A stretch of DNA of 64,000 bases from Sphingomonas sp. UBA978 (GCF_002292295.1 NZ_DBBS01000014.1:95247-159246); one strand, 5' to 3'. Positions 27,080-36,682 are shown, counted from the stretch's first letter. The notes: generated by a model from the letters alone, not told the origin. Numbers and translations are program-made.

Positions 27080-28597
27080 ATGCGCCGTCTTCTGCTCGCC
27101 CTCCTCGCGTTCGGCTGGACCGTCGCCCTTGCCGTTCCCGCCGCCGCGGACGACATCGGCGCGACCGGCCGCGGCGTCGTGCGCGTCGTCACCATCGCGG
27201 TGGTCGACGGGCAGGTGGTCGGCTTCGGTCATGGCAGTGGCGTCGCGATCGCCCCCAACCGCATCGTCACCAATGCGCATGTCATGGAGCTGGCCGAACG
27301 CTATCCCGACAATGTCGTCGTCGGCATCGTGCCGTCGGAGGGGGACAAGAGCTATCAGGGGCGCGTCATCGCCTATGACGCGCAACGCGATCTCGCGCTG
27401 ATCGAATTCGCCGGCGCCAGCCTGCCGCCCGCCGCGCTCTATACGGGGCCGGTGACCGAGGGCGAGGCGGTGGTGGCGCTCGGCTATCCCGGCAACGTCG
27501 ACCTCGCGACCGCCCGTTCCGCCGCCGATTATATCCGGCCGACCTCCCCGGTGCGGTCGGAGGGCGTGTTCTCCGGCCGGCGCAGCCTGACCGGGGTCGA
27601 GGTGCTGCTCCACACCGCCAATATCGCGCGCGGCAATTCGGGCGGGCCGCTGCTCGACCGCTGCGGGCGGGTGATCGGGATCAATTCGGCGATCACCCGC
27701 GGCGAGGAGGGCGACAGTTCGTTCGGCTTCGCGATCGCCGACACCGAGGTCGCCGGCTTCCTCCGCGAGGCGAAGCAGCCCTATGCCACCGTCGGCACGC
27801 CCTGCACCTCGATCGAGGAACGGCTGCGCGACGACAGCGAAGCGGATGCCCGCGCCCGCGCCGATGCGCTCACCACCGCGCGCGAGGCGGCGACCCGTAC
27901 CGCGATGGCGCGCGAGGAAGCGCTGTCGCACGCGCGCGACGCCGCGCAGACCCGGCGCGAGAATGTGATGGCGATCGCCGGCCTGCTGCTGGTGCTCGGC
28001 GCGCTCGGTCTCGGCGGGGCGGGGTTGCTCGAATCGCGCGGGCGGCGGCGCCATGCGATATGGGCGGCGGGCGCCGGCGGGTTCGGCATGATCGCCGCGA
28101 TCGTCGTGTTCGTGCTGCGCCCCTCGGGCGAGCCCGATCTGCCGGCCGCGCCGGCGGTGACGCGACAGGTCGTCCCCAACGCGCCGATCGGCCCGCTCAC
28201 CTGCGTGTTCCAGCCGGAGAGCAGCCGCGTCACCGTATCGGCGACCACCGACGTCGCGCTCGGCTGGGGCGGCAGCGGCTGCGTCAACGGTCGCACCCAG
28301 TATCTGCCGGCCGGCGACCGGTGGGAACGCGTGCTGGTGCCGGACGGCGAGCAGACGGTGTCGGTGCTGATGTTCGATCCCGCGACGCGGCGCTACACCA
28401 GTACCCGGTACATGCTCGGCGCGCAGGCGATGGAGCAGGTGCGCAAGCTGCGCGGGGGCGGGCAGGGCGGCGACCGGCGCTGCAGCGTCGACCCGGCGGC
28501 GATCGACCGCCTCGCGCAGAGCCAGGCGGCGGTACGTGCGGCGCTGCCGCCCTTGCCCAACGAGAAACTCGTCTATTCCTGCCGCAAGACGGGCTGA
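27080..28597 (+). CDS. Membrane-bound trypsin-like serine protease with extra C-terminal domain
   Basis: 505 residues. Signal peptide to about residue 23; HtrA/DegS-like protease domain with H67 (TNAHVM), D104 (QRDLALIEF) and S187 (RGNSGGPLL). A charged coiled coil (about 225-290, rich in Ala/Arg/Glu), two membrane helices (about 295-315 and 325-345), and a C-terminal domain of about 150 residues with a DUF-like beta fold (LTCVFQPESSRVTVSAT, GGSGCVNGRTQYLPAGDRW). No PDZ domain is seen. The architecture suggests a protease tethered to the inner membrane. Substrate and trigger unknown. The next gene encodes another peptidase. Confidence 0.85.
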   Translation: MRRLLLALLAFGWTVALAVPAAADDIGATGRGVVRVVTIAVVDGQVVGFGHGSGVAIAPNRIVTNAHVMELAERYPDNVVVGIVPSEGDKSYQGRVIAYDAQRDLALIEFAGASLPPAALYTGPVTEGEAVVALGYPGNVDLATARSAADYIRPTSPVRSEGVFSGRRSLTGVEVLLHTANIARGNSGGPLLDRCGRVIGINSAITRGEEGDSSFGFAIADTEVAGFLREAKQPYATVGTPCTSIEERLRDDSEADARARADALTTAREAATRTAMAREEALSHARDAAQTRRENVMAIAGLLLVLGALGLGGAGLLESRGRRRHAIWAAGAGGFGMIAAIVVFVLRPSGEPDLPAAPAVTRQVVPNAPIGPLTCVFQPESSRVTVSATTDVALGWGGSGCVNGRTQYLPAGDRWERVLVPDGEQTVSVLMFDPATRRYTSTRYMLGAQAMEQVRKLRGGGQGGDRRCSVDPAAIDRLAQSQAAVRAALPPLPNEKLVYSCRKTG

Positions 28598-28644
28598 CAG
28601 CCGGCGTCGCCCCGACTAACTATAGGCGGGTCGGGGAGGATGAG

Positions 28645-30201
28645 ATGCGGGCGAACATGCGACCGGGGTTCGTTATCATGGCGGCGGCGATGCTTGCGCC
28701 GGTGGCGCCGGCACGGGCCGAATGGTTGCAGGCGACGTCGAAGCACTTCATCGTCTATGCCAATGGCGATGCCGGTACGGTCCGGCGGCAGGCGGAAGAC
28801 CTGGAACGCTTCGACAGCGTCTTCCGATACTTCCAGACCATACCCGAACGACCCGAAGACGAATCGAACAAGCTGACGGTCTATGTCGTCGCCAGCGGCA
28901 GCGCGGTGCGGAGGCTGTACGGCGACAGCAGCCGCAACGTCGGCGGCTTCTATCAGGGGCGGGCGAGCGGATCGGTCGCCTTCACCCCCGCGCGCGGATC
29001 GACGGGCGACGCGCGCAGCCGCGACGAACCGCGCATCGTGCTGTTCCACGAATATGCCCATCACCTGCTGCTCGGCAATTACGAGGCCGCCTATCCGGCC
29101 TGGTTCTCCGAAGGCTATGCCGAGTTCCTGTCCACCGTCCGGTTCGACAAGGACGTGTTCTGGATCGGCGCCCCGGCACAGCATCGCGCCTATACGCTGC
29201 ACCTCGGCGCGTCGCTGCGCGCGGAACGACTGTTCGCTGCCAATATGCGCAACCTCAGCCAGGAGCAGGTGTCGTCCCTGTACGCCCGCGGCTGGCTGCT
29301 GACGCATTATATCGAAACCGACCAGACGCGGCGGCAGCAGTTCGGCGCGTATCTGACCGCGCTGAACGCCGGCAAGCCGAGCGTCGAGGCGGCGCGCGCG
29401 GCGTTCGGCGATCTCAGGCAGCTCGACAAGGAGATGAACGCGCGGATGAACGCGGCGAAGCTGCCGGCCTATCGCATACCGAACGAACGGCTGCCCAAGC
29501 CCGTCGTCGCGATCCGGCCGCTGCGCGCTGGCGAGAAGGCGATGATCGAGCTGCGCATGCGGTCGGATCGCGGCGTCAACCGCACGAGCGCGCAGCCGAT
29601 CCTGGCCGAAGCGCTGCCGATCGGCGAACGCTATCCCGACGATCCGGTCGTGCAGGGCTGGCTGGCGGAGATGGCGCTCGACGCCGGCCGCTACGACCTG
29701 GCCGAGGCGGCGGCGGACCGGGCGCTGGCGGCCGACCCCCGATCGTCGCAGGCGCTGGTCTACAAGGGGCAGGCGCATTTGCGCCGGGCGCGCGAGGCCA
29801 AGGTCAAGGACCCGGCGGTCTGGCAGGAGGCGCGCAGCTGGCTGCTCAAGGCCAACAAGGTCGATGCGGACGATGCCTATACGCTGATGCTCTATTATTC
29901 GAGTTTCGGCATGGCGGGCGTGCCGGCGACCGCCAATGCCAAGGCGGCGCTGGCGCGCGCGCACGAACTGGTCCCGCAGGATCCGGGACTGAGCTTCGCC
30001 TATGCCCGGCAGGCGCTAATCGACGGCAAGCTGGACGAGGCGCGCGTCGCGCTGCGCCCGCTCGCCTATTCGGCGCACGCCGCCCCCGACAATCCCGCCG
30101 CACGGCTGCTCGCGATGCTGGATGCGAGGCAGGCGGGAAAGGCTGCGGTCGAGATGCTGGAGGCGGAGAAGGGGGAGAACGGGGAGGAGGGCGAGGACTA
30201 G
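28645..30201 (+). CDS. Secreted HExxH metallopeptidase (DUF1570-like) with TPR region
   Basis: 518 residues from ATG 28645 (GGGGAGGA upstream); the open frame extends further 5' but in poor coding context. Signal peptide ends near PARA. The zinc motif is H135-E136-Y-A-H139 in LFHEYAHHLLLGNYE, with a glutamate ligand in AWFSEGYAEFLS. This is the DUF1570/peptidase MA-like arrangement. The last 250 residues form TPR-like helices (YDLAEAAADRALAADPRSSQ, LARAHELVPQDP). Downstream of the serine protease by 47 bases, same strand. Function in envelope quality control is inferred. Confidence 0.8.
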   Translation: MRANMRPGFVIMAAAMLAPVAPARAEWLQATSKHFIVYANGDAGTVRRQAEDLERFDSVFRYFQTIPERPEDESNKLTVYVVASGSAVRRLYGDSSRNVGGFYQGRASGSVAFTPARGSTGDARSRDEPRIVLFHEYAHHLLLGNYEAAYPAWFSEGYAEFLSTVRFDKDVFWIGAPAQHRAYTLHLGASLRAERLFAANMRNLSQEQVSSLYARGWLLTHYIETDQTRRQQFGAYLTALNAGKPSVEAARAAFGDLRQLDKEMNARMNAAKLPAYRIPNERLPKPVVAIRPLRAGEKAMIELRMRSDRGVNRTSAQPILAEALPIGERYPDDPVVQGWLAEMALDAGRYDLAEAAADRALAADPRSSQALVYKGQAHLRRAREAKVKDPAVWQEARSWLLKANKVDADDAYTLMLYYSSFGMAGVPATANAKAALARAHELVPQDPGLSFAYARQALIDGKLDEARVALRPLAYSAHAAPDNPAARLLAMLDARQAGKAAVEMLEAEKGENGEEGED

Positions 30202-30246
30202 CGGCTTCGGGCGGTGGCGTGACCGGTCCCGGACCGCGCCGCGTGT

Positions 30247-31500
30247 CTATGCCGCCGTTACCCCACGACCCGTAACCTCGAAGACCGTTTTCAGCACGGC
30301 TTGCTCATCCGCGGACAGATGCGGATTCCAGACGTCGAAGATCAGCACGATGCGGGGCCGATCGCTGTCGTTCCACGCTTCGTGTTCGATCGTGTCGTCG
30401 AACGCGAAGGCCTCGCCCTCCCGCCAAGCGCGGGTTTCGCCGCCGACACGGAAGCGGCAGCCCGCCGGTACGACCAGCGGCAGGTGGATGATCGCCCGGC
30501 TGTTCGTGACGCCGGTGTGCGCGGGGATATGCGCCTGGGGTCGGAGGATGGAGAAGAACGCGGTCGGAGCCTTGCCCGGCACCTCGTTCTGCGGGATCGC
30601 GGCAAGCGCGGCCGCCGTTTCCGGGCAGCGCGCACAGACGTCGTCGTTGCGGATGCCATATTCCCAGAGGAAACAGGCGCTCCAGTCGAGATTGTTGTCG
30701 AGGCCCGACCATTTGTTGTCGGGCGTGCCGGCGTCCTGACGGACATAGGGCCGGATCGAGGCGGCGTCGTGCTGCACGAGCGCGAGCGCTTCCGCCCGGA
30801 TCGCAGGGGTGCGCGCTTCCAGCGCGGCGAACCAGGGAAACAGGTCGCGATCGAAAAATTCGTCGGCGGGCAGGAACGGCACGTGCACGCCGTCGCAGTG
30901 ATTAGTGTAGATCGCGCGCCGACCGAGCATGTGGTCGATACAGGCCGTCATGCGGCGGTTCGTCGCACCGCCGAGCGCGTCGTCGATCGCCCGGCCGATG
31001 GTATCGGTATGATCGGCGAGAAACGCGCGGCCACGCGCCAGCGCGTCGTCGATCGCCGGCGACCGCTCCGGCATGGCGGCGGCCATCTGGACGACACCGG
31101 ACCAGCCCTGCGCCGCCGCAGCGGCCCGACCGCAGCGCTGGTGCAATTCGGCCATGCGCAGTTGGGCAGTAAAGTTCAGCCGGTCGATGGCCAGTGCCCG
31201 TTCGAGGGCCAGGCCCTCCGCCGCGTCGTCGCCGGACAGGCGGTGGACGGTCGCCTGATTGATCCACAGGACCGGCTGGCCAGGGTCGCGCGCTGCCGCC
31301 GCGGCGAAGAACGCGAGCGCTTGTGGCAGATTCTCGTCGGCGAGCGCGCGCATTCCACGGGCGTTGAGCAACTGGGGGTGGTCCGGCGCGAGGGTCAGCG
31401 CCTGATCCAGCCGCCGCCGCTCGGTCGTCGCGTCGCCACGCTGCCGCGCGGCCATCGCCTGGGACACGAGCGGCTGAACGGACGACGGAAGATCGGTCAT
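30247..31500 (-). CDS. TPR-fused aspartyl/asparaginyl beta-hydroxylase-like dioxygenase
   Basis: 417 residues from ATG 31500. The first half is TPR repeats (RRRLDQALTLAPDHPQLLNA, AEGLALERALAIDRLNF). The second half is an AspH-type 2-oxoglutarate/Fe(II) dioxygenase: AHIPAHTGVTNSRAIIHLPL gives one metal histidine and the basic 2-oxoglutarate contact, and FDDTIEHEAWNDSDRPRIVL gives the other. No signal peptide, so cytoplasmic. AspH enzymes hydroxylate Asp/Asn residues or peptides. It lies downstream of a large TonB receptor on the same strand, separated by a strong terminator. The substrate may be a small peptide or the receptor system; this is inference. Confidence 0.85.
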   Translation of the reverse strand: MTDLPSSVQPLVSQAMAARQRGDATTERRRLDQALTLAPDHPQLLNARGMRALADENLPQALAFFAAAAARDPGQPVLWINQATVHRLSGDDAAEGLALERALAIDRLNFTAQLRMAELHQRCGRAAAAAQGWSGVVQMAAAMPERSPAIDDALARGRAFLADHTDTIGRAIDDALGGATNRRMTACIDHMLGRRAIYTNHCDGVHVPFLPADEFFDRDLFPWFAALEARTPAIRAEALALVQHDAASIRPYVRQDAGTPDNKWSGLDNNLDWSACFLWEYGIRNDDVCARCPETAAALAAIPQNEVPGKAPTAFFSILRPQAHIPAHTGVTNSRAIIHLPLVVPAGCRFRVGGETRAWREGEAFAFDDTIEHEAWNDSDRPRIVLIFDVWNPHLSADEQAVLKTVFEVTGRGVTAA

Positions 31501-31532
31501 GGTGACGGGCAGCCTATAGGCGATGATCGCGC

Positions 31533-31565
31533 AAAAAAAGGGGCAGCCCGCGAGAGCCGCCCCTT
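31533..31565 (-). terminator. Intrinsic terminator after the TonB receptor gene
   Basis: On the minus strand AAGGGGC pairs with GCCCCTT (plus-strand positions 31559-31565 and 31538-31544), followed by a run of seven T (plus-strand A at 31533-31539). A strong rho-independent terminator placed between the receptor stop and the hydroxylase start. It would separate or attenuate expression of the two genes. Confidence 0.85.
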
Positions 31566-31591
31566 CGAGATATCCGTTTGGGTAGCGACGC

Positions 31592-34582
31592 TTAGAAGCG
31601 CAGCTTGCCCGACACGGTGAACAGGCGACCCAGCACGTCGTAGGTCGACGGATAGGTGTTGCCGCTGTTGTAGGCGGTCGACCCGATCGACGCACCCACC
31701 AGCGGCGGCTGCTTGTCGAGCAGATTGCGCACGCCGGCGGTGAACGTCAGATTCTCGTTCACCTCGACCTGCACGTTCAGGTCGAAATAGTCGTACGCGC
31801 CGATCCGGTTGAAGTCGTAGGTGCCACCGGCCAGCGGGGTCGGTCCGGTAACCGTACCGCTGAACAGCCGCGTCGAGATCAGGCGGGCGGCGGCGTCGGG
31901 TGCCAGCGCCTCATACTGGACCTTGCCGATGTGGCGCCACAGCAGCGACAGCGTGCCGGGGCCGAAGCTCAGGCTGGTGCGCTGGTTCCACTGGAACTCC
32001 GGCTGGATCGATTCGCAGCTGCTGCTGTAGTAACCGACGCAATCGCGATCATAGGCGGTTTCCGACGCACGGAAGTAGCGATGCGCGGTCCAGGTGCCCT
32101 GGAAGCTGAGGTTCAGCCCCACGTCGCCGAAGTTGCGTGCGTAGTTGGCATTGAGATCGATGCCGTCCGTGCGCAGGCGACCGCGGTTGGTGAGCGGCTG
32201 CGGCAGGCCCGCGACCGTGGCGCTGGAACCGCTGAGGCGGCCCGTCGCGGCGCTGCGACGGATGCTGGTGCAGGCGGCCGAGGCTGCCTGCGTCGCAGTG
32301 ATCGCCGCCGGGTTGGTGCCGAAGCACTGCGCGAGGATGTCACCCGGCGTGGCGCTGGTGATGGCGTCGCGCACCTTGATGTTGAAGTAGTCGACCGCGA
32401 TGCTGAGGCCCGGCACGATGCCGCGCGGCTGGATCACGACGCCGAAGGTGTAGGTGTCGGCCTTTTCCGGACGGATGTTCGGATTGCCGCCACCGGTGAC
32501 GTTCGGCTGGCCCGACGCCGGCTCGAGAATGCCGGTCGTGCTGTTGATCGCGGACAGAGGCGCGCCCTGGGCGAGACACGCGGCCCGCAGGTTCGGGACG
32601 TTGCGCACGTTCAGGCCGACGCAGGGATCGAGGCCCGGCGGCAGGCTGTCGAGGCTGGTCGACACCGGCGTGAACAGCTCCGAGATGTTGGGCGCACGCA
32701 CCGCGCGCTGGTAGTTGCCGCGGAACTTGATCTCCTGAACCGGTTCGAAGCTGCCGCCGAGCTTGTAGGTGGTGGCATTGAACTTCGGGCTGTTCGCCGC
32801 CTGCACCTTGTAGTCCGAATAGCGGACGCCGGCTTCGAGGGTCAGCGAGTGGAAGAACGGCCGGTCGGCGACGAGCGGCGCGATGATTTCGCCGAACGCC
32901 TCGCGGACGTCGTAGCCGCCGGCGAACGGCGTCACGGCACCGCCTGCACCGCCCAGTTCACCCGGGACCAGCGCATAGGCGTCGGGGATGCGGTTGTAGC
33001 TGTACTTGCGGTACTCGCCACCCGCCGCGAACGCGATCGGCTCGTTGGCGAACGGCGAGGTGGTGCCGAAGTCGCCTTTCAGCACGCCACGGACCTGCGA
33101 CAGCGCGGTGTTGATCGCAATGCTGCTCTCGCCGTTCAGGAACGCGGCCTGGTCGGCCGTGATCGAGCCCGCGGGACCGAACAGGTTGAGCGGCACGCAG
33201 CCGTTGGAGGTGACGTTGCAGGTCGTCGTGTTGGTCGCGTTCAGCGCCTGCTGCACGCGGCTGCGCAGCACGTAGCCGGTCTGCGACTGGTCGAGGTTGC
33301 TTTCGCCATAGGCGGCCGAGACGTCGAGCTTGACGTGATCGGAGAAGCGGAGGCGCAGGCCCGCCTTATAATCGAAGACGGTCGTCGTGTAGGTCGACAC
33401 GCGCGGCCCGAGCTCGACCGAGCGACGGTATACTTCCGGCAGCGCGATCGCGGTGTTGGTGTTGCAGGCGGCGCCGAGCGCGATGCCGTTGAGCGTGCAC
33501 AGCTGATCGCGAATGCCGGCCGGCAGATAGGGGTTGCTGCCCGGGATGGTCAGCGCTTCGCCGAAGATGCCCGACGGTGCGATGATCGACTGGATCGTGT
33601 TCTTCGAGAACAGGCCGCGGGTGTAGACCTCGAGGTTGTCATTCACCTCGTAATTGGCCTGCGCGTAGATGTTGTAGCGCTTGAACGGCGTCTGGAAGAT
33701 ATTGTACGGGCTGAAGTTGAAGCCGTTGTAGAACGGTACCAGCGCGGTCCCGGCCGGATTGACCTGAAGATCGTTGCCGGCGATGGCGATGCGGGTCGGC
33801 GTCGACGTCGGCGAGGCACCTGCCGCAACGCCGTTGGCGCCGCCGATGCTGAACACGGACACGTCGCGTGCACCCTGATACAGCGGATCGGCTTCCTGGT
33901 AGCCGAGGCTCAGCGTCGCGTTGCCGCGGCCGTCGTCGAAGTTCGCGCCGACGGTCAGGTCCGCACGGAAGTAGTTGGAATCACCGCGCTCGGTGATCTG
34001 CTGGCTGGCGGTCGCCTCCATGCCGGCGAAGTTCTTCTTGGTGATGAAGTTCGCGACGCCCGACACGGCGTCCGCGCCATAGGTGGTCGAAGCACCGCCG
34101 GTCAGCACGTCGACGCGCTGGACCAGCGCGGTCGGGATATTGTTGAGGTCGACGGTGCCGCCGGCCGCGGCCGGAACGAGGCGGTCGTCATCGAGCAGCA
34201 CGAGGTTACGCTGCGAGCCGAGATTGCGCAGGTTGATCGTCGCGAAGCCACCGGTGCCGTTGTTGACGGCCGAACCGATGCCCGGGACGGCGCCCGGCAG
34301 TTCGCGGATGATCTGTTCGACGTTGTTGACGTTGCGCAGCGTCAGCTCATTCTCGGAGACGGTGTTGACCGGGCTCGACGAGACGAGGTTGGGATTGCTG
34401 ATGAGCGTACCCGTGACGACGATGTCCTGACCCTCGTCCGCCGGTGCGGAAGCGTTGGGCGTCGACTGCTGCTGCGTCTCCTGCGTGGCGGGCGCGGTCT
34501 GCGCGAGCGTCGGCGTGGAAACGAGCGCGGCGCCGACGAACAACGTCGTGTTGAGCAGGTGCGTACGGATACGTGATGTCAT
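31592..34582 (-). CDS. Large TonB-dependent receptor
   Basis: 996 residues from ATG 34582 (AAAGGGG upstream; the frame extends to 34669). Signal peptide MTSRIRTHLLNTTLF...TLAQ; a Gln/Thr/Ser-rich linker; TonB box DIVVTGTLI; plug with INLRNLGSQRNLVLLDDDRL and TTYGADAVSGVANFITKKNF; a long barrel ending RNLLDKQPPL and TVSGKLRF with terminal Phe. This plug sequence belongs to the sphingomonad/Caulobacter receptors often placed beside TPR, sulfotransferase or AspH-like genes. A TATTAT-like -10 lies on the minus strand near 34676-34681. Ligand unknown. Confidence 0.93.
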   Translation of the reverse strand: MTSRIRTHLLNTTLFVGAALVSTPTLAQTAPATQETQQQSTPNASAPADEGQDIVVTGTLISNPNLVSSSPVNTVSENELTLRNVNNVEQIIRELPGAVPGIGSAVNNGTGGFATINLRNLGSQRNLVLLDDDRLVPAAAGGTVDLNNIPTALVQRVDVLTGGASTTYGADAVSGVANFITKKNFAGMEATASQQITERGDSNYFRADLTVGANFDDGRGNATLSLGYQEADPLYQGARDVSVFSIGGANGVAAGASPTSTPTRIAIAGNDLQVNPAGTALVPFYNGFNFSPYNIFQTPFKRYNIYAQANYEVNDNLEVYTRGLFSKNTIQSIIAPSGIFGEALTIPGSNPYLPAGIRDQLCTLNGIALGAACNTNTAIALPEVYRRSVELGPRVSTYTTTVFDYKAGLRLRFSDHVKLDVSAAYGESNLDQSQTGYVLRSRVQQALNATNTTTCNVTSNGCVPLNLFGPAGSITADQAAFLNGESSIAINTALSQVRGVLKGDFGTTSPFANEPIAFAAGGEYRKYSYNRIPDAYALVPGELGGAGGAVTPFAGGYDVREAFGEIIAPLVADRPFFHSLTLEAGVRYSDYKVQAANSPKFNATTYKLGGSFEPVQEIKFRGNYQRAVRAPNISELFTPVSTSLDSLPPGLDPCVGLNVRNVPNLRAACLAQGAPLSAINSTTGILEPASGQPNVTGGGNPNIRPEKADTYTFGVVIQPRGIVPGLSIAVDYFNIKVRDAITSATPGDILAQCFGTNPAAITATQAASAACTSIRRSAATGRLSGSSATVAGLPQPLTNRGRLRTDGIDLNANYARNFGDVGLNLSFQGTWTAHRYFRASETAYDRDCVGYYSSSCESIQPEFQWNQRTSLSFGPGTLSLLWRHIGKVQYEALAPDAAARLISTRLFSGTVTGPTPLAGGTYDFNRIGAYDYFDLNVQVEVNENLTFTAGVRNLLDKQPPLVGASIGSTAYNSGNTYPSTYDVLGRLFTVSGKLRF

Positions 34583-34834
34583 ACGATGAAAGGCCCCTTT
34601 TGCCGACATTGGTGCCGGCGATATCGCCCGGATGTGCATGCACCCGGTTCTGCGCGAGGGGTTAGACATGGAACATAATAGCCCGCAATGGCCGTTTGCG
34701 GCGACGCAACACTTTGAATTACTGTTGTTGCCGAACCGTCACAATGGGTCATAAGTGCTTTCCGATCGACTTGCGGAGGCGCGCGCGACGCGCGATGCAG
34801 CGGTCAGACGACCGATCGTCGGAGGAGCTGACCC

Positions 34835-35320
34835 ATGTTACCGATAGTCCTGCTGGCGGCGGCGCAGGCCGCCAGCACCACCGCGCCACGGCTGATCGAC
34901 GATCTGGCCGCCTGCCGCGCGATCGCCGCACCGGACGCGCGACTCGCCTGTTTCGATCGGACCGCGGGGGCGGTGGTGGAGGCGCGCAACGACAAGGCCA
35001 TCGTCGTGCTGGATCGCGGCGAGGTGCAGAAGGCGAAGAAGTCGCTGTTCGGATTCTCGCTGCCGTCGATCAAGCTGTTCGGCGATGGCAAGGACGATGC
35101 GCAGCTGAAGCAGCTGGTCGGCACGATGCAGGCGTCGACGTCGCTGCCGGGCGGGCTGATTCGCTTCACGCTGGAGGATGGCGGGCAGTGGGAAACCACG
35201 GAGCAGGTGATGATGGCGCCGCACCGCGGCGACGTGGTGACGATCAAGGCGGGCTCGCTCGGCAGCTACATCGCCACCGCGCCCGGTCGCCGCTCCGCCA
35301 AGGTGCGCCGGGTCCGCTGA
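34835..35320 (+). CDS. Exported conserved protein of unknown function
   Basis: 161 residues. Short N-terminal hydrophobic signal (MLPIVLLAAAQAAS). The segment LAACRAIAAPDARLACFDRT resembles the Cys-x-x-Ile...Arg-Leu-x-Cys-Phe/Tyr-Asp pattern of small secreted proteins common in alphaproteobacteria. GGAGGAG precedes the ATG. The 252-base gap before it contains the promoter of the divergent receptor. No enzyme motif recognised. Confidence 0.72.
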   Translation: MLPIVLLAAAQAASTTAPRLIDDLAACRAIAAPDARLACFDRTAGAVVEARNDKAIVVLDRGEVQKAKKSLFGFSLPSIKLFGDGKDDAQLKQLVGTMQASTSLPGGLIRFTLEDGGQWETTEQVMMAPHRGDVVTIKAGSLGSYIATAPGRRSAKVRRVR

Positions 35321-35327
35321 CGCCGCG

Positions 35328-36509
35328 TCACGCCATCCGCTGCGCGCCGGCGGTGCGGAGGGCGGACAGGGTCGGGTAGCCGTTGACGGCCATGAACAGG
35401 TCGGCCTCGGCGAGGAGACAGCGCAGGACGTGGGCGGCGCCTGCCGCGCCGTCGAGCGCGAGGCCGTAGCTGTAGGAGCGGCCGACGCCGACCATGCGCG
35501 CGCCGAGCGCGATCGCCTTCACCACGTCGGTGCCCGAGCGGATGCCCGAATCGAACAGCACCGGCGTGTCGCCCGCGGCGGCGACGACGCCGGGCAGCAG
35601 GTCGATCGCGGCGATCCCGCCATTGGCCTGGCGGCCGCCGTGGTTCGAGCAATAGAGGGCGTCGGCGCCGCCATCGATCGCCTGTCGCGCGTCGTCGGGA
35701 TGACAGATGCCCTTGAGGATCAGCGGCAGGCTGGTGAGCGAGCGCAGCCAGGGCAGGTCGGCCCAGGTCAGCACCTTGCCGAACACCCCCATCCAAGCGC
35801 GGACGGCGGCGGCGGGGTCCTGTTCGGGCGGCACCGCCAGCCGGGCGCGGAACACCGGGTCGCTGAAGTAATTGGTCAGGACGTGGCCGCGCAACTGCGG
35901 GAAATTGCCGGTGTTGAGGTCGCGCGGGCGCCAGCCGGTGACCCAGGTGTCGAGCGTCACGACGATCGCCTTGTAGCCCGCCGCCTCCGCCCGGGAGACG
36001 AGGCTGGCGGTGAGCTCCGGGTCCTTGGGCGTGTAGAGCTGGAAGAAGCCGGGGGTGTCGCCCATCTGCCCGGCGACCGCCTCCAGCGGGTCGTTCGAGA
36101 GGGTGGAGGCCATCAGCGGCACCCCCGTCTCCGCGGCGGCGCGGGCGGCGGCGAGGTCGCCGTGGCCATCCTGCGTGCAGATGCCGGTGACGCCGATCGG
36201 CGCCATGAAGACGGGGCTGGGGTAGGTCGTGCCGAACAGCGCGACGGACAGGTCGCGGGTCGTGCAGTCGACCATCATGCGCGGGACGATGCCCCAGTGG
36301 CGGAAGGCGTCGGCGTTGGCGCGCTGGGTGTGTTCGTCGCCGCAACCGCCTTGGACATAGTCGAGCGTCGAGGCGGGCAGGGCCGCGGCGGCGCGCCGTT
36401 CGAGCGTGGCGAAATCGACCGGCACCTTCGGCATGACCCCGGCGAGGCCGGCGGCGTAGATCGCATTCTGGTAGTCGCCGTAATGGGGCATCGGGTCTGC
36501 TCTATCCAT
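35328..36509 (-). CDS. FMN-dependent alpha-hydroxy-acid oxidase (lactate 2-monooxygenase-like)
   Basis: 393 residues. FMN TIM barrel: PVFMAPIGVTGICTQDGHGD, STLSNDPLEAVA, the FMN-contact lysine in LPLILKGICHPDDAR, catalytic histidine in YCSNHGGRQANGG, and FDSGIRSGTDVVKAIALGAR. Oxidises 2-hydroxy acids such as lactate. The N-terminus and length fit the lactate 2-monooxygenase/LldD-like group. ATG 36491 is an alternative start. Convergent with the 34835 gene (7-base gap). Confidence 0.9.
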   Translation of the reverse strand: MDRADPMPHYGDYQNAIYAAGLAGVMPKVPVDFATLERRAAAALPASTLDYVQGGCGDEHTQRANADAFRHWGIVPRMMVDCTTRDLSVALFGTTYPSPVFMAPIGVTGICTQDGHGDLAAARAAAETGVPLMASTLSNDPLEAVAGQMGDTPGFFQLYTPKDPELTASLVSRAEAAGYKAIVVTLDTWVTGWRPRDLNTGNFPQLRGHVLTNYFSDPVFRARLAVPPEQDPAAAVRAWMGVFGKVLTWADLPWLRSLTSLPLILKGICHPDDARQAIDGGADALYCSNHGGRQANGGIAAIDLLPGVVAAAGDTPVLFDSGIRSGTDVVKAIALGARMVGVGRSYSYGLALDGAAGAAHVLRCLLAEADLFMAVNGYPTLSALRTAGAQRMA

Positions 36510-36540
36510 GCTGGGGCGCGGGCGGGCGCCGGAACGACAT

Positions 36541-36570
36541 GTTCACGCGAAGCCGCGAAGCCGCAAAGAG
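36541..36570. repeat. Single arm of the GCGAAG-type repeat family
   Basis: GTTCACGCGAAGCCGCGAAG then CCGCAAAGAG: the same 9-base periodic unit seen in the inverted repeats at 15623-15759 and 60469-60596. No inverted partner is visible before 36682, so this is a solitary arm. The rest of the 36510-36682 gap is GC-rich with no gene. Confidence 0.6.
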
Positions 36571-36682
36571 GTCACGCCCGTGGCGCTGGCTCCGGCGCCG
36601 GCCCCCGCCCCGGCCCGCGTCGTTGCCGGGCCCGGCGGCCGGCGCCGGGCGAGGCATCGTCGCGGCGACGCGTGAACCAGCC

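Noticed and set aside
31931..34576. Open frame of 881 codons on the plus strand opposite the large TonB receptor
   Set aside because: It is antisense to a receptor with full domain signatures; its translation is Arg/Gly/Val-rich low complexity, typical of shadow frames in high-GC DNA, with no recognisable domain.
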